This document shows, piece after piece, positions 26,937 through 37,635 of a stretch of DNA of 64,000 bases. A model generated the notes under the pieces. The model had not been told where the DNA came from and made no database searches. It saw only the letters and a program-made list of their open reading frames with translations. Both the position numbers and the translations under genes were made by a program. Numbering within the stretch: position 1 is the first letter of the stretch; the number at the start of each line of letters is the position of its first letter. Source of the stretch: Flavobacteriales bacterium (GTDB lineage Bacteria > Bacteroidota > Bacteroidia > Flavobacteriales_F > PHOS-HE28). The stretch spans positions 682,001 through 746,000 of the forward strand of contig JACJZJ010000002.1 of assembly GCA_020635675.1 (NCBI GenBank), given 5' to 3'.

Positions 26937-28838
26937 ATGAGCGACGCGCTGCAGCACGAGTGTGGGATCGCGCTGATCCGCCTGCGCAAGCCCCTTTCGT
27001 ACTTCGAGGACCGCTACGGTTCGGCCTATTATGGGCTTCAGAAGCTATTTCTGCTGATGGAAAAGCAGCACAACCGGGGTCAGGACGGCGCCGGGGTGGC
27101 CACCATCAAGCTGGACATGCCTCCGGGAACGCGCTACATCGACCGGTACCGGTCCGCCAGCAAGCAGCCGATCCTCAGCGTGATCGAGCATATCCAGGGA
27201 CGCATCGCGGAGGCGCAAGCAGCAGTGGGGGAGGGTCCGATGAAGGCGGATCTGCTCAAGGAGCAGGCTCCGTTCATGGGTGAACTGCTCCTGGGCCATC
27301 TCCGTTATGGCACGTTCGGCAAGAACGGGCTGGAGCATTGTCATCCGCATCTGCGGGGCAGCAATTGGATGACCCGCAACCTGGTCCTTGCCGGGAATTT
27401 CAACATGACCAACGTGGACGAGCTGTTCGGCCTGCTCGTGCAGATCGGACAACATCCCAAGGAAAGGAGCGACACGGTAACGGTCCTCGAAAAGATCGGA
27501 CACTTCCTCGACGAGGAGAACCAACGGCTGACACAGGTCCATCAGCAACTGGGATACAACGACCGGCAGGTCACCCGCATGGTGGCCGAGAAGATGGATG
27601 TACGCAGGATCCTTGTGAACAGCGCCCAGGATTTCGATGGCGGATATGCCCTGGCAGGACTCATCGGGCATGGCGATGCCTTCGTTCTGCGCGATCCATC
27701 AGGGATCCGTCCCGCCTTTTGGTACAGCGATGAGGAGGTCGTGGTCGTGGCCAGCGAACGTCCGGCCATACAGACGGCCTTCGGTGTGAAGACCGACCAG
27801 GTCCGCGAACTCAGCCCCGGCCATGCATTGATCGTGCGCAGGAGCGGGGAGGTGAGCGAAGAGCTTGTGCGGGAGCCTCTGGAGAAACGCGCTTGCAGCT
27901 TTGAGCGGATCTATTTCAGCCGCGGCAGCGACCGGGACGTCTACCGCGAGCGGATCGCCCTGGGTCGCAGCCTGTGCCCGGCCATCCTGGAGGCGGTGGA
28001 CCACGATCTGGAGAGCACGGTCTTCTCCTTCATTCCGAATACGGCCGAGGTGGCCTGCTACGGGGTGCTGAAGGGGATGGAGGACCACCTGGACCAGGTG
28101 AAGGAACGGCGGATCCTGGAGCTGGGCGCCACGCCGGACCCGGCCCGATTGCGGCGCATCCTGGCGATGCGTCCACGCCTGGAGAAAGTGGCGATCAAGG
28201 ATGCCAAGCTGCGCACGTTCATCACCCAGGACAATGCCCGCGATGAGCTCGTGGCGCACGTCTACGACATTACCTATGGCACGGTGCGCCCCGGCCTGGA
28301 CGACCTGGTCGTGATCGATGACAGCATCGTGCGCGGCACGACCCTGCGACAGAGCATCCTGAGGATCCTCGACCGGCTCGACCCCAAGCGGATCATCGTG
28401 GTGAGCAGTGCTCCCCAGATACGCTATCCGGACTGCTACGGGATCGACATGGCGAAGCTGGGCGACCTGGTGGCCTTCCAGGCCGCCATAGCTTTGCTGA
28501 AGGAGACCAAACAGGAGAACATCATCGACGATGTCCACGAACGCTGCCTGGCGGACATGGGCAAGCCGATGACCGAGGTCGTCAACCATGTGAAGGACAT
28601 CTACCGGCCGTTCTCGGCCGAACGCATCTCGGAAAAGATCACTGAATTGCTCACACCACCGTCGATCCGTGCGGAGGTGCGCATCATCTACCAGAACATT
28701 GAAGGCCTGCGTTCCGCCTGCCCGCATCATACGGGTGACTGGTACTTCACCGGCGACTACCCCACTCCCGGGGGGAACAAGGTGGTGGACCGGGCCTTTA
28801 TCAACTTCATGGAGGGCCGGAACGTACGCGCTTATTGA
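26937..28838 (+). CDS. purF: amidophosphoribosyltransferase, long Bacteroidota form
   Basis: This 633-residue enzyme should make 5-phosphoribosylamine from PRPP and glutamine, the first step of purine synthesis. The N-terminal MSDALQHE is expected to be removed to free Cys9 as the glutaminase nucleophile, followed by GIALIRL. Other N-terminal nucleophile motifs are KQHNRGQDGAG and LGHLRYGTFGKN. The PRPP loop is VVIDDSIVRGTT. The typical enzyme is near 490 residues; this length and sequence match the longer type found across Flavobacteriia. The start at 26937 places the propeptide correctly. It is divergent from the T9SS gene and overlaps the convergent metalloprotease gene by 7 bases. Confidence 0.88.
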   Translation: MSDALQHECGIALIRLRKPLSYFEDRYGSAYYGLQKLFLLMEKQHNRGQDGAGVATIKLDMPPGTRYIDRYRSASKQPILSVIEHIQGRIAEAQAAVGEGPMKADLLKEQAPFMGELLLGHLRYGTFGKNGLEHCHPHLRGSNWMTRNLVLAGNFNMTNVDELFGLLVQIGQHPKERSDTVTVLEKIGHFLDEENQRLTQVHQQLGYNDRQVTRMVAEKMDVRRILVNSAQDFDGGYALAGLIGHGDAFVLRDPSGIRPAFWYSDEEVVVVASERPAIQTAFGVKTDQVRELSPGHALIVRRSGEVSEELVREPLEKRACSFERIYFSRGSDRDVYRERIALGRSLCPAILEAVDHDLESTVFSFIPNTAEVACYGVLKGMEDHLDQVKERRILELGATPDPARLRRILAMRPRLEKVAIKDAKLRTFITQDNARDELVAHVYDITYGTVRPGLDDLVVIDDSIVRGTTLRQSILRILDRLDPKRIIVVSSAPQIRYPDCYGIDMAKLGDLVAFQAAIALLKETKQENIIDDVHERCLADMGKPMTEVVNHVKDIYRPFSAERISEKITELLTPPSIRAEVRIIYQNIEGLRSACPHHTGDWYFTGDYPTPGGNKVVDRAFINFMEGRNVRAY

Positions 28839-30946
28839 GCAACGGACCTTTTGTGGAAGAGCCGGCAGCCTTTCCGTTCCTTTTCCTTGCGCAGGACCAG
28901 TGCACCGTCATGCACCACGAACCGCGAACCACCGCGCTCGACGATGTCCGCACCCTCTTCCAGTTCGATCCGTGCACCGGGCATCAGGTGCACTTCGGAT
29001 GCGTTCTCCAGCACCCACTTCGCCTTTCGGCCGAGGCGGACCCGCGCGCCCGGAAGGATCACGAACCGTGTCGGTGCGCTGAAGTACGTGGTGCCTCCCA
29101 CCGTTTCCGCGGCGTCCACGCGTGTGGGTGTCCGTGACCGGTCGAAGGTGATGCGGCGGCCTTCGGAGAGGTCGAGCGCGAAGCCTCCCTGGCCGGCGAT
29201 CGGTGCGAGAACGATGCTGTCCGCGCACCAACGCAGGTCGCGGTCGATGCGGGTGTCGTTGCTTCGGATCCGCACCTGGGCGCGTCCATCGGGACCGATG
29301 TCCATCAGTTCGATACTGATCCCGTTCAGGTGCACCACCCGGTCGTTCGGAAGCTTGCCCGAATAGCGGTCCTTGCCGCCACCGCTCACGAGCGTCAATA
29401 CGTTCGCGCTGGAGGGATTCGTGCCCATGGCGAGCTTCCGTGTTCCATCCAGGGTGAAGGCATGCGCCGTGCGACCGAAGAAACAGGCATGGTCCAGGAT
29501 GCGTCCCGACCGAAGCGCGGCGTTCGGGACGAAATGCTCCCGTCGATCGAGCCGCCCGTTGCCATCGCGGTCATAGACCGGCAGCTCCTGTTCGCTGTTC
29601 CCCGTCAGTGGGTTCTCCAGCTCCGGGCCTTCCTTGAACGCCACCGTTGTTCCACCGAAGGGACAGCGGTCATGTACCGTGTCGGTGGTCAATTCCAGGT
29701 CGTAATGACCGCTGGCCGTCAAAGGGTGCAGGTAGTCCGCTTCGCCTCCGTAGATATCGCGCCCGATCTTCTCGTCACGATCCACCTGCACGGTCATGTA
29801 AAGCCCGGGCGCCGCGGGTTCGATGCACGGATTGCCGGTCTCTTCCCAATGGAACCGGTCCGTAGGCGAGCCGTTCTTCCCATAGGTCTGATGGTTCTCC
29901 ACCCAGATCCATTGGGGGAAGGACCCCTCCTCGAGATAGGGCAGGCGGATGCGCAATGCATCACCGGAAGTGATGAAGTCACGGAGGACGAAGATCCCGG
30001 TATCCCCGCGCAACGGATCGAGATCGCCGTCCACCGGCTTCAGCCCGATGTCCTGTGCGTTGATCCGGAAATGAGCGTCGGAGGCCCTCCACCCCAGGCG
30101 ATCGCGGTCCCAACCGCTGCAGGTCAGCAGCGAGCTGCTTGCTGCGCCCATCATGCTCCAACCACCCTGCAGGGGAATGAAGTAGCTCTGGAATTGCGCC
30201 GCGTTGCCGCCCCCGCTGTGGAAGTTGTTGCCACCGAGCAGCAGGTGGTTGAACTCGTGTTTGAGGATCTCGAAGGGCAGGGCGTTCATCCCGCCGAACC
30301 GGGATTCCGTATCGCTGGGATGTCCGTACAGCTCCCCGGGACTGCCCGGGTCCGTACTGCCCTGTCCGTGACCGAGGTAGCTGTTGCGGAAGATCACCAT
30401 CACGTGGTCATAGCTGTGTGGTTCGTCCGCACCCGCCATCTTCGGCATACCCGGCCGGCCGCCGCGTCGCCACAGATCGAAATCCTCCACGCCAAGGTGG
30501 TGTGCCGTGCGCAACGCGCCGAACGTGTTCGCCTGTTCCACAGCCGCCCGGGTCAGGGTCATTGCATTGCGCAGACCGTTCTCACGGCTTTCCTTGATCG
30601 TGATGATCCGATCGACATAATCACCGAGCACGGTGTATTGCCCGAGGGAGATGTCGTGGTAGTATCTGGTGACGATGGCTTTCGGTGCCGCGCTGGGGAA
30701 GGGCTCGAAGACGTCGTCCTTCCACTTTGGCAGCTCGCCCTTTCGCCAATGCTCCGCGTTGGGGTCCGCGGGATCGGACGTCGGGTCCTTGTCATAGTCG
30801 ATCTCGGCGAAAAGGACCAGGACCCGGATCGTGCCATGGGGAGACAGATACCAACCGTTCTCGCTGCAGGGAAGGTCGGTGGTGTCGCACTGGGCGTGTG
30901 CCCGGCTCAATAGGACAATGGCCAGAAGGACGGTCGGGAAGCGCAT
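28832..30946 (-). CDS. secreted zinc metallopeptidase (M6-like)
   Basis: This 704-residue protein has a signal peptide (MRFPTVLLAIVLLSRAHA). A catalytic zinc motif sits in ILKHEFNHLLLGGNNFH (HExxH with a later His), resembling the M6/immune-inhibitor A or metzincin types. Flanking features such as HSYDHVMVIF, GWSMMGAASSS and LTCSGWDRDRLGW (the Met-turn and mixed structural core) fit secreted M6-like peptidases. The C-terminal 150 residues form a beta region ending in ...VLENASEVHLMPGARIELEEGADI, reminiscent of surface-display tails but without a clear T9SS signature. It begins 16 bases after the last suf operon gene on the same strand, so read-through is possible. The exact peptidase family is uncertain. 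Confidence 0.72.
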   Translation of the reverse strand: MRFPTVLLAIVLLSRAHAQCDTTDLPCSENGWYLSPHGTIRVLVLFAEIDYDKDPTSDPADPNAEHWRKGELPKWKDDVFEPFPSAAPKAIVTRYYHDISLGQYTVLGDYVDRIITIKESRENGLRNAMTLTRAAVEQANTFGALRTAHHLGVEDFDLWRRGGRPGMPKMAGADEPHSYDHVMVIFRNSYLGHGQGSTDPGSPGELYGHPSDTESRFGGMNALPFEILKHEFNHLLLGGNNFHSGGGNAAQFQSYFIPLQGGWSMMGAASSSLLTCSGWDRDRLGWRASDAHFRINAQDIGLKPVDGDLDPLRGDTGIFVLRDFITSGDALRIRLPYLEEGSFPQWIWVENHQTYGKNGSPTDRFHWEETGNPCIEPAAPGLYMTVQVDRDEKIGRDIYGGEADYLHPLTASGHYDLELTTDTVHDRCPFGGTTVAFKEGPELENPLTGNSEQELPVYDRDGNGRLDRREHFVPNAALRSGRILDHACFFGRTAHAFTLDGTRKLAMGTNPSSANVLTLVSGGGKDRYSGKLPNDRVVHLNGISIELMDIGPDGRAQVRIRSNDTRIDRDLRWCADSIVLAPIAGQGGFALDLSEGRRITFDRSRTPTRVDAAETVGGTTYFSAPTRFVILPGARVRLGRKAKWVLENASEVHLMPGARIELEEGADIVERGGSRFVVHDGALVLRKEKERKGCRLFHKRSVAQ

Positions 30947-30962
30947 CGTCCCGAAGATAGAC

Positions 30963-31481
30963 CTAGACCTTCGGCGCCTTGTAAAGGGGCACCGTGCTGC
31001 ACGGTTCGCCGAACATGAGGCTCTTCACCACGGGCAGCAGCTTCGCGCTGAGCTCAACATAGGCATTCAGCGGCACGGGCAGCTTGCTGCAGCCCTTCAC
31101 GACCACGCGCGCCTGCTGATAGGGCCCGATATCGAGCTGCTGAACGAACCGCGTGAAGATGGCCCGCTCCAGTTGGTCGGAGCCACCCTGCGTGACGAAA
31201 GCCGCATGGGGTTGCAGATGTGTGGCCACCAGCATGAAGGCCCAGGTGGGGATGATCGCATCCGCTGAACAATGTACCGCGACGAACTTGCCGTTGTACT
31301 GCGCCCAATCGTGGGCCTTGCAGAAATCGCGCAGGTCGTCCTCCTTCAAAGCGACCTCCTGCCAGAGCAGTGGCTTCAGGTCGAGGACTACGCGTTCGCC
31401 TTGGGGATACATTTCCTCCAGGTCGATGGTGATGATGCCGCTCGCGGCGACCTTGTTGAGGATGGGGTTGTTATCGCTCAT
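30963..31481 (-). CDS. DUF2480 family protein
   Basis: This 172-residue soluble protein is of the DUF2480 family, which in Bacteroidota usually closes the suf iron-sulfur operon. Recognisable segments are NKVAASGIITIDLEE at the N-terminus and ADAIIPTWAFMLV in the middle. No metal-binding cysteine pattern is seen, and the molecular role is unknown. The start at 31481 overlaps the stop of the DUF59 gene by one base (TGATG), indicating translational coupling. Confidence 0.88.
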   Translation of the reverse strand: MSDNNPILNKVAASGIITIDLEEMYPQGERVVLDLKPLLWQEVALKEDDLRDFCKAHDWAQYNGKFVAVHCSADAIIPTWAFMLVATHLQPHAAFVTQGGSDQLERAIFTRFVQQLDIGPYQQARVVVKGCSKLPVPLNAYVELSAKLLPVVKSLMFGEPCSTVPLYKAPKV

Positions 31482-31801
31482 CACATAAAGCCGAGTTCCA
31501 CCTGCGCCGCTTCGCTCATCATGGTGCGTTCCCAAGGTGGCTCGAAGGTGATCTCCACCTTGGCGCTCTTCACGCCCTGCACGCCGGCCACCTTCTGCTC
31601 CACTTCGCCGGGCAGGCTTTCGGCCACCGGGCAGGCGGGGGAGGTCAGCGTCATGGTGATGCGCACATGTGACTCATCGTCGATCCGGACCTCGTAGATG
31701 AGCCCCAACTCGTAGATATCGACGGGGATCTCCGGGTCATACACCGACTTCAGCACGTCGATGACGCGGTCCTCGAGGTGTTTCTTCTCGTCGGCGGTCA
31801 T
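31481..31801 (-). CDS. DUF59/MIP18-family iron-sulfur assembly protein (SufT-like)
   Basis: This 106-residue DUF59 domain protein has the hallmark VYDPEIPVDIYELGLIYEV and the SPACPVAESLP segment with the conserved reactive cysteine. MIP18/SufT proteins help deliver iron-sulfur clusters to target proteins. It sits between sufE and the DUF2480 gene and overlaps the latter by one base. The 136-base gap to sufE holds an inverted repeat. Confidence 0.92.
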   Translation of the reverse strand: MTADEKKHLEDRVIDVLKSVYDPEIPVDIYELGLIYEVRIDDESHVRITMTLTSPACPVAESLPGEVEQKVAGVQGVKSAKVEITFEPPWERTMMSEAAQVELGFM

Positions 31802-31825
31802 GGGTTGGAGGGAGTGCGGGTAGGT

Positions 31826-31912
31826 GGTCTATGGTCTATGGTCGTTGGCAATGCGCTCGTCGATCTGCATTGCCAACGACCTTGGACCTCGGACCATAGA
31901 CCCATGGACCAT
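31826..31912. repeat. inverted repeat with tandem GGTCTATG words
   Basis: GGTCGTTGGCAATGC (31840-31854) is exactly complementary to GCATTGCCAACGACC (31867-31881). Outside the stem, GGTCTATGGTCTATGG on the left faces CCATAGACC on the right. Such words look like a dispersed intergenic palindromic element. It lies inside the suf operon between sufE and DUF59. Confidence 0.75.
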
Positions 31913-31937
31913 GCATTCGAAGCGATGAAAACCTCCT

Positions 31938-32378
31938 TCATGCTGTACTCGCATTACCAGAGAACGCCACCGCATACCGTTTCATCTGGTCGATCATCGC
32001 GCTCAAGCCGTTCGCACGGTTCGGGCTGAGGTGCGCACGCAGGCCGATGGTGTCGATGAAGTCGGTGGAAGCACCGATGATCTCCTCTGGCGTGCGATCG
32101 TTGAACACACGCACCAGCAGGGCAACGATGCCCTTGGTGATCATGGCATCACTGTCCGCCGTGAAGTGCACGAGATCGTTCTTCAGTTGGGCGTTGAGCC
32201 ATACCCGGCTCTGGCATCCGCGCACCAGGTTGTCGTCGGTCTTGTTCTCCGGCGCGATCAAGGGCAGGTCCTTGCCCAATTCGATCAAGTGCTCATAGCG
32301 GTCCTGCCAGTCGGAGAACATGGCGAACTCGGAGACGAGCTCTTGTTGGGTTTGGGCCAAAGTCATCGTTGTGCTCAT
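31938..32378 (-). CDS. sufE: cysteine desulfuration protein SufE
   Basis: This 146-residue SufE accepts the persulfide from SufS and passes it to SufBCD. The active cysteine lies in VRGCQSRVW, and the conserved context (FSDWQDRYEHLIELGKDLP near residue 20-40; GLSAMIDQMK near the end) agrees with the family. The start at 32378 overlaps the sufS stop codon by four bases (ATGA), so translation is coupled. The next gene (DUF59) starts 136 bases further, beyond an inverted repeat. Confidence 0.95.
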   Translation of the reverse strand: MSTTMTLAQTQQELVSEFAMFSDWQDRYEHLIELGKDLPLIAPENKTDDNLVRGCQSRVWLNAQLKNDLVHFTADSDAMITKGIVALLVRVFNDRTPEEIIGASTDFIDTIGLRAHLSPNRANGLSAMIDQMKRYAVAFSGNASTA

Positions 32379-33649
32379 CGCAGCATCTTCACCGCTTTCT
32401 GTGTAGCTGTGACCATCGTGTCCACCTCCTCCGTCGTATTGAAGCAAGTGAAGCTCGCCCGCGTCGTTCCGCTCACGCCGAAGCGTTCCATCAGCGGCTG
32501 GGTGCAGTGGTGGCCCGTGCGCACGGCGATGCCCTGCTGGTCGAGCAGAGTGCCGAGGTCGTAGTGGTGCACGCCTTCGATCACAAAGCTGATCACGCCC
32601 ACCTTCTCCTTTGCCGTGCCGATGATGCGCAGGCCGTCGATGGTGAGCAGTTCCTTGGTGGCGCGCTCCAGCAGCATGTGCTCGTGCGCAGCAAATGCTG
32701 ACTTGCCTTGCTCCGCCGAAGCCTTGGCGAAGGCGAAGTCGTAGTCCTCCATCCAGCGGATAGCCTCGCCCAAACCGATGATGCCCGCGATGTTCGGCGT
32801 GCCGGCCTCGAACTTGAACGGCAGCTTGGCATAGGTGGTCTTCTCAAAGGTGACCGTGTCGATCATCTCGCCGCCGCCCTGCCAGGGGGGCATGCGTTCC
32901 AGCAATTCCTCGCGGCCGTAGAGCACTCCTGTACCTGTAGGACCGTAAGCCTTGTGCCCGCTGAAGGCATAGAGGTCGCAACCGAGGTCCTGCACATCCA
33001 CGTTCAGATGCGCGATCGCCTGCGCGCCATCCACCGCAGTGATGATGCCGCGCTTCTTCGCTTCAGCGATCAGCTCCTTCACCGGGTTGATCGTGCCGAG
33101 CATATTGCTCACGTGGCTCACCGCGAGGACGCGGGTCTCGTCCGAGAACGGCACTTGTGTTAGATCCCACTCCCCGCTCTCCGTGATGGGGATCACCTTC
33201 AGCTTCGCCCCATGTCGTTCGCAGGCCAACTGCCATGGAACGATGTTCGAGTGGTGCTCCATGCCGCTGATCAGCACTTCATCACCGGGTTTCAGCACCA
33301 ACTGCCCCAGGCTGAACGACGCCAGGTTCAGGCTCGCCGTGGTACCACCGGTGAAGATCACCTCGTGCGCGTGCTGCGCGTTGATGTGCCTGCGGACGAT
33401 CTCGCGCGCGGCCTCCTGCGCCTCGGTGGCCTTGGTGCTTAGCGTGTGCACGCCGCGGTGTACGTTGGCGTTGATCGTGGCGTAGTAGGCGCTCTCGGCC
33501 TTGATCACGCGGCGTGGCTTCTGGCTGGTAGCGGCGTTGTCGAAGTACACGAGCGGCTTGCCGTGCACCAATTCCCTCAGGATCGGGAACTGCGCACGGA
33601 TCCTCTCAACATCATATGCCTTGGTGACCGGTGCGTCCTTCGTCTTCAC
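32375..33649 (-). CDS. sufS: cysteine desulfurase SufS
   Basis: This 424-residue PLP enzyme removes sulfur from cysteine for iron-sulfur cluster assembly. It has YFDNAATSQKP at the N-terminus, the PLP lysine in FSGHKAYGPTG, the active-site cysteine in RTGHHCTQPLM, and RASFTCFNT near the end. All are class II (SufS) features. The start is a GTG at 33649 that overlaps the sufD stop as GTGA. No nearer ATG gives a full N-terminus, and upstream in-frame ATG codons lie inside sufD. Confidence 0.95.
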   Translation of the reverse strand: MKTKDAPVTKAYDVERIRAQFPILRELVHGKPLVYFDNAATSQKPRRVIKAESAYYATINANVHRGVHTLSTKATEAQEAAREIVRRHINAQHAHEVIFTGGTTASLNLASFSLGQLVLKPGDEVLISGMEHHSNIVPWQLACERHGAKLKVIPITESGEWDLTQVPFSDETRVLAVSHVSNMLGTINPVKELIAEAKKRGIITAVDGAQAIAHLNVDVQDLGCDLYAFSGHKAYGPTGTGVLYGREELLERMPPWQGGGEMIDTVTFEKTTYAKLPFKFEAGTPNIAGIIGLGEAIRWMEDYDFAFAKASAEQGKSAFAAHEHMLLERATKELLTIDGLRIIGTAKEKVGVISFVIEGVHHYDLGTLLDQQGIAVRTGHHCTQPLMERFGVSGTTRASFTCFNTTEEVDTMVTATQKAVKMLR

Positions 33650-34911
33650 AACGTGTCCAGTTTCTGGTCGATCAGACCGGTCAGGTATTCTTTCCATTCC
33701 GTGTTCTTGATGCGTTCGAGCACATCTGTGGTGAAGGCATGTGCGAGCAGCTGCCGTGCTTCCACCTCGCTCACCCCGCGCGAACGCAGGTAGAACAAGG
33801 CCTTCTCGTCCAGCCGCCCGATGGTGCACCCGTGACTGCACTTCACGTCGTCGGCGTAGATCTCCAGTTCGGGCTTGGAGTAGACCTTGGCGTGGTCGCC
33901 CTGCAGGATGTTCGCGTTGCTCTGGTAGGCGCGTGTGCGCTGGGCATCCTGCTTCACATAGACCTTGCCGTTGAACACACCGGTCGCCCTGTCCGACACG
34001 ATGCCCTTGTAGAGCTCATCGCTGGTGCAATCGGGCACGTGGTGGCCGATGTAGGTGTGGTTGTCGCAATGCGTGGTTCCGTTCAGCAGGTAGATGCCGT
34101 TCAGTTCGGCATGCGCACCGGGACCAGCGAGCGATACGTTCAGGTCGTTGCGGACCAGCGAGCCTTCCAACGTGGTGGTGCTGATGCTGAAGTGCCCCTT
34201 GGCATCCACCTGCACGTTCTCTTGGGAGATGTGTGCGGCACCATCGCGCTGCAGCTTGTGCACCAAGAGCTCGGCGCCCTCGGCCACATAGCACTCGCGC
34301 AAGCTGTTCACCAAGCTGGTTGTCGCGCCGCCCGGAAGAGTGATGTGCTCTTCGATGACCTCGGCCTTGGCGCCTTCCTGGATCAGGAACAGATCGCGAG
34401 GCTGTACGAGCTGCCCCCCTTCCGTGGTAATGCGCAGCACGTGGATCGGCTTCCGGACCGTGGTGTTCCTGAAGACGAGGAGCAACAGGCCATCGGTCGG
34501 TGCCGCGGTGTTCATGGCGCTGAAGAGACTTTCGGACAAAGGCGTGATGTGGCCATAGTGGTTCCTGACCGGTCCGTGCGACAGGTGCGACCCGAGGCTG
34601 TCGATCACCACATGCGGCTGCGCCTTCAGGTCGTCGCTCAGGTCCGCACGGAAATGGCCGTTGACGAAGACCACGCGCGTGGCATCGAAGGGAAGTCGTG
34701 TGGGAAGTTGAACCGCGACGGACGCAACGGGCGCAACGTAGTTCGCACTGAACAGCCTGCCGACACGCGTGTACTTCCATGCTTCGGTCTTGCTCGTTGG
34801 AACGGGCAGCGCGTGCATCTGTGCCAAGGCTTCGCTGGCACCAGGCCAGGTGGAGCCCTCGAGCAGCGGGAGCACGGTGGCCTTGGGGTCGGTGGCGGTC
34901 AATGTGCTCAT
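33646..34911 (-). CDS. sufD: Fe-S cluster assembly protein SufD
   Basis: This 421-residue SufD is the partner of SufB in the SufBC2D scaffold. Its C-terminal half is the right-handed beta-helix core (RTRAYQSNANILQGDHAKVYSKPELEIYADDVKCSHGCTIG), followed by the helical LFYLRSRGVSEVEARQLLAHAF. The N-terminus (KTEAWKYTRVGRLF) is typical of SufD. The start at 34911 overlaps the sufC stop by one base (TGATG), and the end overlaps the GTG start of sufS. Confidence 0.95.
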   Translation of the reverse strand: MSTLTATDPKATVLPLLEGSTWPGASEALAQMHALPVPTSKTEAWKYTRVGRLFSANYVAPVASVAVQLPTRLPFDATRVVFVNGHFRADLSDDLKAQPHVVIDSLGSHLSHGPVRNHYGHITPLSESLFSAMNTAAPTDGLLLLVFRNTTVRKPIHVLRITTEGGQLVQPRDLFLIQEGAKAEVIEEHITLPGGATTSLVNSLRECYVAEGAELLVHKLQRDGAAHISQENVQVDAKGHFSISTTTLEGSLVRNDLNVSLAGPGAHAELNGIYLLNGTTHCDNHTYIGHHVPDCTSDELYKGIVSDRATGVFNGKVYVKQDAQRTRAYQSNANILQGDHAKVYSKPELEIYADDVKCSHGCTIGRLDEKALFYLRSRGVSEVEARQLLAHAFTTDVLERIKNTEWKEYLTGLIDQKLDTL

Positions 34912-35657
34912 CACACGTGCTCCTTCACCCAATCGTAGCCCTTCGCCTCCAGCTCCAGGGCCAGTTCCTTGGGTCCGCTTTTGATGATACGGCCATTGGC
35001 CATCACGTGCACCACGTCGGGCACGATGTGGTCGAGCAGGCGCTGATAGTGCGTCACCACGATGAAGGCATTGTCCTTCGAACGCAGCTTGTTCACCCCG
35101 CCGGCCACGATGCGCAGTGCGTCGATGTCCAAGCCGCTGTCGGTCTCATCAAGGATGCCCAGCCTCGGCTCCAGCACCGCCATCTGGAAGATCTCATTGC
35201 GCTTCTTCTCGCCGCCGCTGAAGCCCACGTTCAAACTGCGGTTCATCAGCGCGGGATCCAGCTCCACGAGCTTCGCCTTCTCGCGCACCAGGTCGAGAAA
35301 GTCCTTGCCACCGAGTTCAGCTTCACCACGCGCCTTGCGCGTTTCGTTCAGCGCTGTGCGCAGGAAGTTCATCTGGCTCACTCCCGGGATCTCCACAGGG
35401 TATTGGAAGGCGAGGAAGATGCCCTTCCAGGCACGCTCCTCGGGCGACAGTTCCAGTAGGTCCCCACCGAGGTAGGTCACCGAGCCGCCTGTCACTTCAT
35501 ACTCGTCGCGGCCGGCAAGCACATTGGCCAGCGTGCTTTTGCCGGACCCATTCGGGCCCATGATGGCGTGCACTTCACCGGCTTTCACCTCCAGGTCAAC
35601 GCCCTTCAGGATGTCCTTGCCTTCAATGCGGGCGTACAGGTTATTGATCTTCAACAT
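34911..35657 (-). CDS. sufC: Fe-S cluster assembly ATPase SufC
   Basis: This 248-residue ABC-type ATPase powers the SufBCD scaffold. It has the Walker A motif GPNGSGKST (about 36-44), the signature LNVGFSGGEKKRNE, Walker B ILDETDSGLDIDALR with the SufC-type residues, and the switch His in VVTHYQRLL. It is cytoplasmic. It is separated from sufB by 39 bases and overlaps sufD by one base. Confidence 0.97.
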   Translation of the reverse strand: MLKINNLYARIEGKDILKGVDLEVKAGEVHAIMGPNGSGKSTLANVLAGRDEYEVTGGSVTYLGGDLLELSPEERAWKGIFLAFQYPVEIPGVSQMNFLRTALNETRKARGEAELGGKDFLDLVREKAKLVELDPALMNRSLNVGFSGGEKKRNEIFQMAVLEPRLGILDETDSGLDIDALRIVAGGVNKLRSKDNAFIVVTHYQRLLDHIVPDVVHVMANGRIIKSGPKELALELEAKGYDWVKEHV

Positions 35658-35696
35658 TGTCGCTAGGTCGACCCTGTGGATCGACGTTACAAGTGG

Positions 35697-37145
<1,449 letters not shown>

Positions 37146-37151
37146 GAATAC

Positions 37152-37264
<113 letters not shown>

Positions 37265-37266
37265 CC

Positions 37267-37593
37267 TTAGATGCTGAAGCTCTCCCCGCACCCGCAGGTC
37301 CGGCTGGCGTTCGGGTTGATGAACTGGAAGCCCTTGCCGTTGAGGCCGCCGCTGAAGTCGAGCGTGGTGCCGAGCAGGTAGAGCAGGCTTTTCTTGTCCA
37401 CCACCACCTTCACCCCATTATCCTCGAAGACCTTGTCGCCGTCCTTCATCTGGTCGTCGAAGACCAGGTCGTACATCAGGCCGGAGCAGCCGCCTCCTTT
37501 TACTCCCACCCGGACGAAATGGTCCGGCCCACGGCCCTCCTGACCAAGGAGTTTTGTCACTTCCACCTTCGCATTTTCGGAGACCTTGATCAT
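37267..37593 (-). CDS. HesB/IscA-family iron-sulfur carrier, first gene of suf operon
   Basis: This 108-residue A-type carrier protein has the three conserved cysteines: Cys in GGGCSGLMY and the C-terminal RTCGCGESF pair. It receives clusters from SufBCD and hands them to target enzymes. The N-terminal MIKVSENAKVEVTKLL is normal. As the promoter-proximal gene it lies directly behind the palindromic operator at 37606-37622. SufA is the likely role from position, but IscA/ErpA-like function cannot be excluded. Confidence 0.93.
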   Translation of the reverse strand: MIKVSENAKVEVTKLLGQEGRGPDHFVRVGVKGGGCSGLMYDLVFDDQMKDGDKVFEDNGVKVVVDKKSLLYLLGTTLDFSGGLNGKGFQFINPNASRTCGCGESFSI

Positions 37594-37605
37594 GGCTGTC
37601 TCTTA

Positions 37606-37622
37606 TTTAGAATGATTCTAAA
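37606..37622. promoter_or_regulatory. 17-bp palindrome, Fur-family 7-1-7 operator candidate
   Basis: TTTAGAATGATTCTAAA is a perfect 8-1-8 palindrome centred 21 bases upstream of the first suf gene. The inner TTAGAATnATTCTAA has the 7-1-7 layout of Fur, PerR and Zur boxes and is close to PerR-type sites. It would lie just downstream of the predicted transcription start, where a repressor blocks transcription. The identity of the regulator is inferred. Confidence 0.7.
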
Positions 37623-37635
37623 CAAATCCGTTGTG

